Source: Bacillota bacterium
GTDB lineage: Bacteria > Bacillota > Bacilli > Paenibacillales > Paenibacillaceae
Length of the DNA stretch: 11,099 nucleotides
NCBI GenBank assembly: GCA_023418755.1
Contig: JAEZZE010000329.1
Coordinates: 1-11,099, forward strand
Direction of reading: 5' to 3'
This document shows, piece after piece, positions 1-6,664 of this stretch; positions within the stretch are counted from its first letter, which is position 1; every line of letters begins with the position of its first letter. The translations under genes were made by a program, and so were the position numbers. The notes under the pieces were generated by a model. That model worked only from the letters and a program-made list of their open reading frames with translations. It had not been told where the DNA came from and did no database searches.

Positions 1-2
1 AA

Positions 3-1328
3 TCGTTCGAAGCGATGGCGAACAGCAGCCGCGGGGAGACTCTGGATGCGCTGGCGGAGCGGTTCGTCGGCTATTACGTTCATAACGGACATTCGTGGGA
101 CGGCGTGCGGGAGCTTCGGCTCGACGACGTCCTGCCGGAGGGCATACGGGAGGTTGGCCTCTCGTTAACGGACGTCGGCCGTACGGAGATTTACGCCATG
201 GGCGAGACGCATCCGAAAGCGATGCGAAACCTGGGGATGACGAGAAAACTGCGGACGGACGGCCGAACGATCGCATATCTGCATTATTACGATTCCGAGA
301 TCGCCGGAATGTCCAAGCTGCGGATCGGCATTCCCGCCTCCGCCGGCGTGTTATTATTGGCCGCAACCGTTCTGATCGTTCTCTTCTCGCTGCCGGCCGC
401 CTATTGGATCGCGAAGAGGATTACGACTCCGCTGACCAAGCTGATCCCGGCCATCGATCGCTTAAAACAGGGCGAGCTTGGAATCCAAGCTCCTATCGTC
501 TCGAAGGACGAGTACGGCCAAGTCGCGAACGCCTTCAACGCGATGTCCGCCCAACTGCGGCAAAACGAGGAGGTCCGCCGCAATCTCGTAGCCGATGCGG
601 CGCACGAATTGAGAACGCCGCTGACGATCGTTCGGGGCAAGCTCGAGCTGATCCAGCAGACCGGGGACGCCATCGCGCCGGAGTCCCTTCTGCCGCTTCA
701 GGACGAGCTGATTCGCCTGTCCCGTCTGGTGGAAGACCTTCATCTGCTGTCGCTAGCGGAAGCCCGCAAGCTGCCGCTGGAGAGAAAGTTGACGGATATG
801 GCCGAGCTGGTCCGCAGAGTCGTTCGGCATCTGGAACCGGAGGCGGACCGCAAGAGCATTCGGATCTCGCTGGAGAACGAAGCGGAAACAAAGCCGATCC
901 GGGTCGATCCGAACCGGATCACCCAGGTGCTGCTCAACCTGACGGTCAACGCCGTTCGCTACACGCCCGAGGGCGGGAGCGTAACGTTAAGCGTGCGGGA
1001 GAAGCCGCCCGACGACGAAAGCGGCGGGGCGATGAGAATCGCGGTCGCCGACACCGGCCCGGGCCTCGCCCCCGAGCAGCTCAAGCAAATTTTCAACCGC
1101 TTTTACCGGACGGACGAAGCTCGGGCGCGAAACAGCGGCGGCATGGGGCTCGGCCTGGCGATCGCCAAGGAATTGGCGCTCGCCCACGGGGGCACGCTCG
1201 AAGCGGAGAGCAGTCCGGGCCGGGGGACGACATTCGTGCTGGAGCTGCCCCGCGAAATCGGACTATCGGCCGTTCTGTCCCCCCGCCATACGAAGGGGCT
1301 GTCCCATAAGCAGAGTTACTTGAGATGA
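3..1328 (+). CDS. Sensor histidine kinase, 5' end cut by window edge
   Basis: This is a membrane-bound two-component sensor kinase of the HAMP/HisKA/HATPase_c type (BaeS/ResE-like). The reading frame is open to the window edge and the first ATG at 15 has no ribosome binding site, so the true start and the first membrane helix lie upstream. Counting from that ATG, residues 1-105 are the end of an extracytoplasmic sensor region and about 106-133 are a membrane helix. HAMP covers about 134-183. The phospho-acceptor His is H197 in HELRTP, the N box is around N312 (NLTVNAVRYTP), G1 is DTGPG (346-350), the F box is FNRFYR (360-365) and G2 is GMGLGLAI (376-383). All catalytic motifs are intact. The catalytic domain ends at LELPR (413). 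The following 24 residues are not typical, and the last 11 are encoded by the palindromic element at 1294. A partner response regulator would be expected upstream, outside the window. The input signal is unknown. Confidence 0.95.
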   Translation, partial: SFEAMANSSRGETLDALAERFVGYYVHNGHSWDGVRELRLDDVLPEGIREVGLSLTDVGRTEIYAMGETHPKAMRNLGMTRKLRTDGRTIAYLHYYDSEIAGMSKLRIGIPASAGVLLLAATVLIVLFSLPAAYWIAKRITTPLTKLIPAIDRLKQGELGIQAPIVSKDEYGQVANAFNAMSAQLRQNEEVRRNLVADAAHELRTPLTIVRGKLELIQQTGDAIAPESLLPLQDELIRLSRLVEDLHLLSLAEARKLPLERKLTDMAELVRRVVRHLEPEADRKSIRISLENEAETKPIRVDPNRITQVLLNLTVNAVRYTPEGGSVTLSVREKPPDDESGGAMRIAVADTGPGLAPEQLKQIFNRFYRTDEARARNSGGMGLGLAIAKELALAHGGTLEAESSPGRGTTFVLELPREIGLSAVLSPRHTKGLSHKQSYLR

Positions 1329-1512
1329 TCGATTGATCAAGTAGGGGGATGTGCCTCCTGGAGACTGCCTCATACGCTCCTGAAATCACCTTATCACGGG
1401 TTTGCCATTGATATTTCAGGAGCGTATAGCATCGGAAGGAGGTACATCCCCCTTGCACCTTGTTCATCGATTATCTTTCAAAGTAGCTTGGTTGGCTTAT
1501 GGGACAGCCCCT
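1294..1512. mobile_element. 219-bp long-palindrome MITE-like element
   Basis: The ends are perfect 18-bp inverted repeats, aggggctgtcccataagc at 1294-1311 and its complement at 1495-1512. Two further nested arms pair: 1343-1359 with 1437-1453 (16 of 17) and 1372-1386 with 1413-1427 (15 of 15). A 26-nt central loop lies at 1387-1412. The intervening arms (1312-1342 and 1454-1494) also align imperfectly, so the whole unit is one folded palindrome. It carries no plausible gene. This architecture fits a non-autonomous transposable element mobilised by a transposase elsewhere in the genome. The GGGGCTGTC-type terminus resembles ends I associate with IS1182-like elements, but that assignment is from memory. 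I see no clear target-site duplication. The element sits between two convergent genes and supplies the last codons and stop of the kinase gene. As RNA, its hairpin could slow or end transcription from both sides, but there is no U-tract. Confidence 0.72.
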
Positions 1513-1542
1513 GTCGGCCTTCTTCCGATGATGAAGGAAACG

Positions 1543-4500
1543 TTAAGTGATGATATCGGATTCGATCTTGTACTTCTTCGTCAGCCGCGGATCCGGGCCG
1601 GTCACTTTTAACACGTAGCCGGAACGAACGCCCCCCTCGGCAACTTCGGTACCGTACGTCTGGGTATCCGGATCGTACGAAGCATAGACGGTCGCGGTCA
1701 CGCCTTCGCGCAACGCGATGTGGCGAAGGAAGTCGGCTACGGCTATGCCTTCAGGCACCCCGGAAATCGTGTCGAGTCCAACCCAGAACAGATCCGATCG
1801 AACTTCGACCCGGCTCGCAACGATAAAGGAATACTCCACCTGGTTATGATTTTTGTCGGTCACTGTAACCGTCGTTTCGTTCGGGCCGTAGAACACGTCG
1901 AAAGGCAGGTACACGGCCTCGCCGAATGCCATCCGCTGCCTCGCGAACAGTTCATCGTTGCTAGCCCACACCTCCTCCGCTTCCGCCTCATCGAATTCGG
2001 CGACGAGCTTCAATTGGAAATATTCCGTTTCGTCGACGATCATTTCGCCTTGCCAAGGATCGTTCGGATTAAAGCCGAAGCCGGCAATCGGTTGATCGTT
2101 CGAATCGTACAATTCCAGCGAATTCAGCTTCACGCTCTCCTCGGACAAAAGCGTATTCGTTACTACCGGGTTGGAGGCGCCTTTTTTCAAGCCCCCGGTA
2201 ACCATTAGCCGGAACGCATAACGCGTCCCCGATTCCAAACCGGTTGCCGTAGCGAACGTTGAAGCTTGGTTCAAAGGCTCCGCTGTCGCCGCGTCTTCCC
2301 AACTCTCGCCGGAATCATCGTACCGTTGCAGCTTTACCGCCGTTGCTCCGGCGGGCGGGCTGAACGATAACGATACCGTGGCGTCCGTCTTGGCGCTCGC
2401 GGCCAAGTCGGAGATCGGGTCGTAGCCGGCTTGCATGACCCAAATGACGGACTTCGCTTCGTTCGGCAGCGAGGAGGCGCTGAATTCGATTTCGCTCGGC
2501 TTGTTGTGCACCGCGTACCCGGCGTTGCCGATGGCGGTCACGAACGAATCGATCGTACGCCACGGATGGATCGGAATGACGACTTTCGGTTGCAGCGCTT
2601 CGATCGCTTCGGCGAGCAGCGCGCCGTCGATTGCGCTTATCCCGTTAAACGAACCGACCGGAAGCATCAGGACGTCGATTCCGGATCCTCTCAGAGCGTT
2701 CGCCAAGTCCTCGTGCGCGACGGACTTCATCCCTTCCATTATCGGGCCCATGCCGTCGCCAAGGTGAACGATTCGCATGCCTCCCGTCTCGAAAATAAAG
2801 GCGGCATTCGGCAAAAAGCCCTCGTTGCCCGGCTCGGGCACGAAATGCGGCACGTTCGCCGTGCTTATCGTAAGATCGCCGTGAACGGCGTTATCGACAT
2901 TCCGGAACACCGATTCCCAAGAATCTCCCGTCGTTCCCTCCAAAATAAAGGCGCCGGAGACGGCTTCTTGATAATTGTGATCCTCGTGTTGATGGCTGAT
3001 CGTCAGCAGATCAACCGTTTTGGCCGTTATCGGAGGCTCGTATTCCGGCAATCCAAGGCGCGCTAAATATTCCGGATGCCACGGATCCATCAGCACCGTC
3101 CGTTCGGCGGTCTCGAGAATAAACGAGGAATGCGCCAAATATTCGAGCTTTACCGATGGCGACGGGTCTTCCCCGGATCCGGGCGCCGCTTGGACGATTA
3201 CCGTCGCGGCGTTGCTGATCGTTTTATTCGGCGCCTTCGCCGTAAGGGTTAATGCAGCGCCCGCGGTTAACGCGACGTCGGGATTAAACGCGAGGGCATA
3301 GCTTCCGTTCGCTGCCGCCGCGGCTTCGCCGACCACGAGGGAACCCAGCTTCGCCACGACGCTCGCATGGGGCTCCGCCGTGCCCGATAGCCCGGTGGAA
3401 TTCGAATATACGACGCCCGTTACGGTTGGGGCGGAAGTTTGTTGCTGCGCAGGGCCATTGTTATTTCCTCCCCCGCCACCGCCACCGCCGCCACCGCCGC
3501 CGCCGGATTGCCCGGCGCTCGCTCCCGGCCCCTCCCGCGTCAAGGGCGCGCGCTCGAAGGTAGACGCTTGCGCGCGTTCGCCGATCGTCGCTTTCTCTAC
3601 GACGCCTTTGCCGATGATTTTGGCGACCGCGTCGAGAATGAGGGAAACGATCTTCGCGGCTTCGCCGAGGCTGAGCTGCACGTCGCCCGATTGGCTAGAT
3701 ACGCTCAATCGTTCGATGCTGCCCCTCGGAATCTCGAGCGAGATGCTCTTCGCCGCGACGTCTACCGTCTGAAAATCCCCGATCAACGTTACCCGAGAGC
3801 CGGAAGGCAGCAGCTCGGTCAGGTTTACTTCCCTAAAGCCAGCGCCGGTTAACCCGTTCTCTTCTATCGTCGCGGCAGACTGCAGCCGAACCTCTTGAAT
3901 CGAGCTGGTTCCCTTCGCGACAAGACGCACGGTGCCCTGCTTTTTATCGACGATGACCGCAAGCAGAACCGTATCGGTAAAATGAATGCTGTCGGCTCCT
4001 CCGCCTCGGACGATCGTCTTGCCCGACACCTTCACGTTTTCGAGAAAAACGTCTCCTTCCCCGATCCCTTCCGCCAGCAACAAGTCCCCGGAAATCCGCA
4101 TATTCCGCAGCGTAACGCCGCTCGCGTTCACCGTCACGCTGCCGCCGATCGTCTCCGTTCCGGACTCCGGTCCGTATGTACCGGCCGTATGGAACGCGTT
4201 CGTCCTTAGAGCCAGGGCCCGATCCAGCAATACGATCGCTTCCGCCCGGGTGATCGGCCGCTCGGGCCTGTACGTTCCGTCCGGATAACCGGACATCAGC
4301 CCTTTATCCGCCATGGCGCCGACCGCGCCGATGCTCCATTCCGCTATGCCGGGGCCGTCCTCGAACTTCGCCGCCCCGGTTCGAAGCTCCGGCAGCCCGA
4401 GCAGCCTCGCCGTTATCACCGCCGCCTCTTGCCGGCTGATCGCTTGTCCGGGACGAGCGCTGCCGTCCTCGAACCCCTTCAGCAAGCCGGCCTTGACGGC

Positions 4501-4821
4501 CTTGGCGATTTGTTCGTGCTCCCAGCTGTCCGGGAACACGTCTGGAAACCGAATGTCCGCTTGCTCTTGGAAGCCGAACGAGCGGTTCGCGAACGTCACG
4601 AATTCGGCTCTCGTTACCGCGCGATCCGGTTGAACCGAACCGTCGCCGTAACCGGCAAGCCACCCCTTGTCCACCCAGCTCGCCAGCTTGGCTTCCGCCC
4701 AATGTCCGGTTGCGCCGCCGCTTTCTCCGTCCGGCCGGGCAAAGGCCAGCGCGGGGATGAAGCAGCTCCACAAAATGAAAAACGCCATGAAACCGCCGAG
4801 TTTCTTTAATTCTCTTCTCAT
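1543..4821 (-). CDS. SLH-anchored, secreted metallo-beta-lactamase-fold hydrolase
   Basis: This 1092-residue exported surface protein begins with a signal peptide (charged MRREL-K-K, hydrophobic 9-28, probable cleavage after ALAFA at 28). Three SLH domains follow (about 40-80, 92-140, 153-200; each with a G-x-x-x-G-x-x-D-G core and a later TRAE/SRQE), which bind pyruvylated wall polymer. Residues about 213-420 are beta-rich. Then come 13 consecutive Gly (440-452) with NNN, and an Ig-like domain (about 464-545). The metallo-beta-lactamase-fold domain (about 557-785) has the full H-x-H-x-D-H motif (H610, H612, D614, H615). D689 in HLGDG and H752 in PIHPW are further candidate ligands or family motifs of the UlaG/YtkL-like branch. 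FN3-like (about 806-891) and other beta domains (895-1092) end the protein. The ATG at 4821 has GGAGG seven bases upstream. The substrate is unknown; phosphodiester, lactone and amide hydrolysis all occur in the superfamily. The gene is monocistronic. Confidence 0.9.
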   Translation of the reverse strand: MRRELKKLGGFMAFFILWSCFIPALAFARPDGESGGATGHWAEAKLASWVDKGWLAGYGDGSVQPDRAVTRAEFVTFANRSFGFQEQADIRFPDVFPDSWEHEQIAKAVKAGLLKGFEDGSARPGQAISRQEAAVITARLLGLPELRTGAAKFEDGPGIAEWSIGAVGAMADKGLMSGYPDGTYRPERPITRAEAIVLLDRALALRTNAFHTAGTYGPESGTETIGGSVTVNASGVTLRNMRISGDLLLAEGIGEGDVFLENVKVSGKTIVRGGGADSIHFTDTVLLAVIVDKKQGTVRLVAKGTSSIQEVRLQSAATIEENGLTGAGFREVNLTELLPSGSRVTLIGDFQTVDVAAKSISLEIPRGSIERLSVSSQSGDVQLSLGEAAKIVSLILDAVAKIIGKGVVEKATIGERAQASTFERAPLTREGPGASAGQSGGGGGGGGGGGGGNNNGPAQQQTSAPTVTGVVYSNSTGLSGTAEPHASVVAKLGSLVVGEAAAAANGSYALAFNPDVALTAGAALTLTAKAPNKTISNAATVIVQAAPGSGEDPSPSVKLEYLAHSSFILETAERTVLMDPWHPEYLARLGLPEYEPPITAKTVDLLTISHQHEDHNYQEAVSGAFILEGTTGDSWESVFRNVDNAVHGDLTISTANVPHFVPEPGNEGFLPNAAFIFETGGMRIVHLGDGMGPIMEGMKSVAHEDLANALRGSGIDVLMLPVGSFNGISAIDGALLAEAIEALQPKVVIPIHPWRTIDSFVTAIGNAGYAVHNKPSEIEFSASSLPNEAKSVIWVMQAGYDPISDLAASAKTDATVSLSFSPPAGATAVKLQRYDDSGESWEDAATAEPLNQASTFATATGLESGTRYAFRLMVTGGLKKGASNPVVTNTLLSEESVKLNSLELYDSNDQPIAGFGFNPNDPWQGEMIVDETEYFQLKLVAEFDEAEAEEVWASNDELFARQRMAFGEAVYLPFDVFYGPNETTVTVTDKNHNQVEYSFIVASRVEVRSDLFWVGLDTISGVPEGIAVADFLRHIALREGVTATVYASYDPDTQTYGTEVAEGGVRSGYVLKVTGPDPRLTKKYKIESDIIT
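3466..3504 (-). repeat. Poly-glycine GGN tract (13 codons)
   Basis: Thirteen successive Gly codons, mostly GGC and GGT with GGG/GGA at the end, encode a flexible linker between the wall-anchoring half and the enzymatic half of the surface protein. The trinucleotide repeat is a possible site of length variation. Length changes by whole codons would keep the frame. Confidence 0.9.
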
Positions 4822-4827
4822 TTCCAG

Positions 4828-4832
4828 CCTCC
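4828..4832 (-). promoter_or_regulatory. Ribosome binding site of the SLH hydrolase gene
   Basis: GGAGG on the minus strand lies six bases before the ATG at 4821 (positions 4822-4827). It fixes the start in front of a signal peptide. Confidence 0.85.
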
Positions 4833-4860
4833 AGAATAGTCATTATGGCTAACATTGACT

Positions 4861-4915
4861 ATTGTAGGAGCCTCGACAAACAAACTTCTTACAAAATTCC
4901 TACACCGGAGTAACA
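4861..4915 (-). promoter_or_regulatory. Promoter with PhoP-box-like 11-bp repeats
   Basis: Reading the minus strand, TACAAT at 4866-4861 is a good sigma-A -10 box about 40 bases before the start codon. No good -35 hexamer lies at the usual distance. Instead, on the plus strand, four hexamers recur with exactly five bases between them: CAAACA (4877-4882), CTTACA (4888-4893), CCTACA (4899-4904) and GTAACA (4910-4915). Bacillus PhoP binds TTAACA-like direct repeats with about 5-bp spacers, placed roughly 20-60 bases upstream of the transcription start, and these repeats fall in that interval. A missing -35 box compensated by an activator is typical of OmpR/PhoB-family control. Only the last three hexamers are close to the consensus, and I have not established that their orientation matches known activated promoters. 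Confidence 0.55.
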
Positions 4916-4974
4916 AAAAAAGCGGCCAGGCACGCTAAAACGCCTTCGGCGTCCTAGGGACGGAGAAGGCGTTT
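4914..4974 (-). terminator. Intrinsic terminator region of the monooxygenase operon
   Basis: Downstream of the operon's last stop, the minus-strand transcript first forms a 10-bp stem (4974-4965 with 4947-4938, AAACGCCTTC/GAAGGCGTTT). A short stem AGCG/CGCT (4936-4933 with 4924-4921) then runs directly into seven U residues (4921-4915). The U-tract after a stem supports Rho-independent termination. The same bases overlap the far end of the promoter repeats of the next gene. Confidence 0.65.
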
Positions 4975-5002
4975 GGGTCGGAGAAGGCGTTTGGGTCGGA
5001 GA
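4961..5002. repeat. 18-bp tandem repeat, 2.3 copies
   Basis: The unit cggagaaggcgtttgggt occurs at 4961-4978 and 4979-4996, followed by the first six bases of a third copy at 4997-5002. Both copies are identical, so the duplication is recent or under copying pressure. It lies between the stop of the monooxygenase gene and the terminator U-tract. Each copy contains GAAGGCGTTT, able to pair with 4938-4947, so the repeat duplicates one arm of the terminator stem. Confidence 0.9.
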
Positions 5003-5015
5003 TCCTACGGAAAGA

Positions 5016-6344
5016 TTAGGCGTTCAAAAGATTTTCCCTCAGCGTTCGTCCCGGATAGTCCGTACGGTAACGGCCCCTCCGCTGCAGCTCCGGAACGACC
5101 AGATCGACGAACTCCTCGAAGCAGCCCGGCGTGTTCGTCGCGATCAGCATGAAGCCGTCCGCGCCGCCTTCGTCCATGTAGAGCTCCATTTGATCGGCGA
5201 TATCCGCGGGCGTTCCGACGGCGATGGGCATGCCCATGCCTTGCGCGTAATGAAGAGCCGCTTCCCTTATCGTGACGGGAGCCCCTCCTTTGGAGTAGAT
5301 GACGGATTCGAACAGGCCCTGAATGCCGGGAACTTCAATGTTCTGAACGTATTCGTCCGGGCTGTACCGCGAGAAATCCAAGCCGAAATGCCCGGATATC
5401 CAAGCCAAGGCGGCTTCGGGATGTATGCCTTCCCGGATGCGCGCGTATTTCTCCTCCGCCTCGCTCCGGCTCAATCCGACCACCGTCTGCAGGCCGTAGA
5501 TGCGGACGACCGAGTCCTTCGGACGTCCGAATTTGGACAGCCGGTCGTTAATATCGTCGGTATATTGCCTCATGCGCTCCACGTTCGGATGTACGGCGAA
5601 TATCGCTTCGGAATATCGGGCCGCGAAATCGCGTCCGCGATCGGACGATCCCGCTTGCCAGAACACCGGGCGGCCCTGGGGGGACGGCGCGCAGAAGTGC
5701 CGGCCCTTGCTCTTGAAATATTTCCCCTCGAAATCGATCTCCTTCACTTTAGCCGGGTCGGCGAATATGCCGGAGGCTTGATCCGCGACGATCGCGTCGG
5801 GCTCCCAGGAATCCCACAGCCGGCAGCACAAATCCACGTATTCCTCCATGCGGTCGTAACGATCCGTGCGCATCGTCATTTCCTGACCGTAGGCGTCCCA
5901 TTCGCTCTTGGAATACGAGCTGACGATGTTCCATGCGACCCGGCCCCCGGAGAGATGGTCCAGGCTGGAGAGCCGTCGAGCCATCGAATAGGGATGCTCG
6001 AACGCGGTCGACAGCGTGACGCCTACGCCTAGTCTCTCGGTCGCGGTCGTAATAATGGGCACGATAGTCGAAGGCTCGTGCGTCGGGCATTGTACACCAT
6101 ACTTGACGCAAGCGTCCGAACTGCCTTGATAGGTGTTATACGGCGCCAATTCGTCGGCGATGAACATCGCGTCGAACAGGCCGCGCTCCATCGTGCGCGC
6201 CATATGCTGCCAGTATTCCGGCAGCTTCCAGTCCCAGTTGACTTTGTCCTTGGGATGCCGCCACATGCCGATCGCGTGGCTGTTCACGCCGTGCTGAATA
6301 AATCCGAGCAGGTGCGCATGTTTTTTAGGCGATTGTACGCTCAT
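5016..6344 (-). CDS. Luciferase-like FMN-dependent monooxygenase (NtaA/SnaA/DszA type)
   Basis: This 442-residue protein is of the bacterial-luciferase-like TIM-barrel superfamily, NtaA/SnaA/DszA branch. Members use reduced FMN and oxygen to hydroxylate and cleave C-N or C-S bonds of small organic substrates. Visible family marks are the N-terminal strand AHLLGFIQHGVNSH (10-23), FIADELAPY (61-69), the GVTLSTAFEHPY region (108-119), SGGRVAWNIVSSY (132-144), VFWQAGSSDRGRDFAARY (227-244), and the C-terminal GTPADIADQMELY and GADGFML elements (377-400). Length matches the family. A longer in-frame reading up to 6668 is rejected because its first 108 residues are an out-of-frame image of the preceding gene. 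The chosen ATG overlaps that gene's TGA as ATGA and has GGAGG nine bases upstream. A flavin reductase partner is not encoded here. The substrate is unknown; co-transcription with a symporter suggests it is the imported solute. Confidence 0.92.
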   Translation of the reverse strand: MSVQSPKKHAHLLGFIQHGVNSHAIGMWRHPKDKVNWDWKLPEYWQHMARTMERGLFDAMFIADELAPYNTYQGSSDACVKYGVQCPTHEPSTIVPIITTATERLGVGVTLSTAFEHPYSMARRLSSLDHLSGGRVAWNIVSSYSKSEWDAYGQEMTMRTDRYDRMEEYVDLCCRLWDSWEPDAIVADQASGIFADPAKVKEIDFEGKYFKSKGRHFCAPSPQGRPVFWQAGSSDRGRDFAARYSEAIFAVHPNVERMRQYTDDINDRLSKFGRPKDSVVRIYGLQTVVGLSRSEAEEKYARIREGIHPEAALAWISGHFGLDFSRYSPDEYVQNIEVPGIQGLFESVIYSKGGAPVTIREAALHYAQGMGMPIAVGTPADIADQMELYMDEGGADGFMLIATNTPGCFEEFVDLVVPELQRRGRYRTDYPGRTLRENLLNA

Positions 6345-6664
6345 GGCTGACGCCCTCCCTTCTTGCCGGTATCCAGCGCAAAGGCGAAAATAACGGCGAT
6401 CGCCGTTCCGATCGCGATGAAAGGCACGAAGTTCCAAAATTCCGCCGATTTCCCCAAGAGGAAGAGAATGACGCTGGACAGAACAATGCTGACAAGCGCT
6501 TTCCAGCTGAACCACGATTCGGCCTCCCATTCGGAAGACGCGTCCGGACGTTCCGCTTCCTTGCCGTTTTTGACTAGTCGAAAAGCCGCCCACGTATAGC
6601 CCAAATAGACGAGGCTGACAACGACCGAGAGGATCGAAGCCGCGATTACGTATGCCATGTTCAC
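6341..6664 (-). CDS. Small 3-TM membrane protein, probable symporter partner
   Basis: This 107-residue hydrophobic protein has three likely membrane helices (about 5-27, 53-71 and 77-97), a charged acidic loop between the first two (KNGKEAERPDASSEWEAE) and a basic C-terminus. I do not recognise a named family. Its position directly after an SSS symporter gene recalls the small companion subunits found beside some symporters, such as YhdT next to PanF, so a role in transporter assembly or stability is an inference. The reading starts with GTG at 6664, which follows the symporter TGA without a gap and has GGAG five bases upstream. An ATG two codons later (6658) is also possible. The gene ends in a four-base ATGA overlap with the monooxygenase start, so translation of the two is probably coupled. 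Confidence 0.8.
   Translation of the reverse strand: MNMAYVIAASILSVVVSLVYLGYTWAAFRLVKNGKEAERPDASSEWEAESWFSWKALVSIVLSSVILFLLGKSAEFWNFVPFIAIGTAIAVIFAFALDTGKKGGRQP

Noticed and set aside
14..23. ATG at 15 as the start of the kinase gene.
   Set aside because: No ribosome binding site, the frame stays open to the window edge, and the first membrane helix expected for this architecture is missing, so the gene begins upstream.
95..1309. A 404-residue plus-strand frame overlapping the histidine kinase.
   Set aside because: An Arg/Gly-rich shadow of the kinase in the +2 frame, while the kinase frame carries every catalytic motif.
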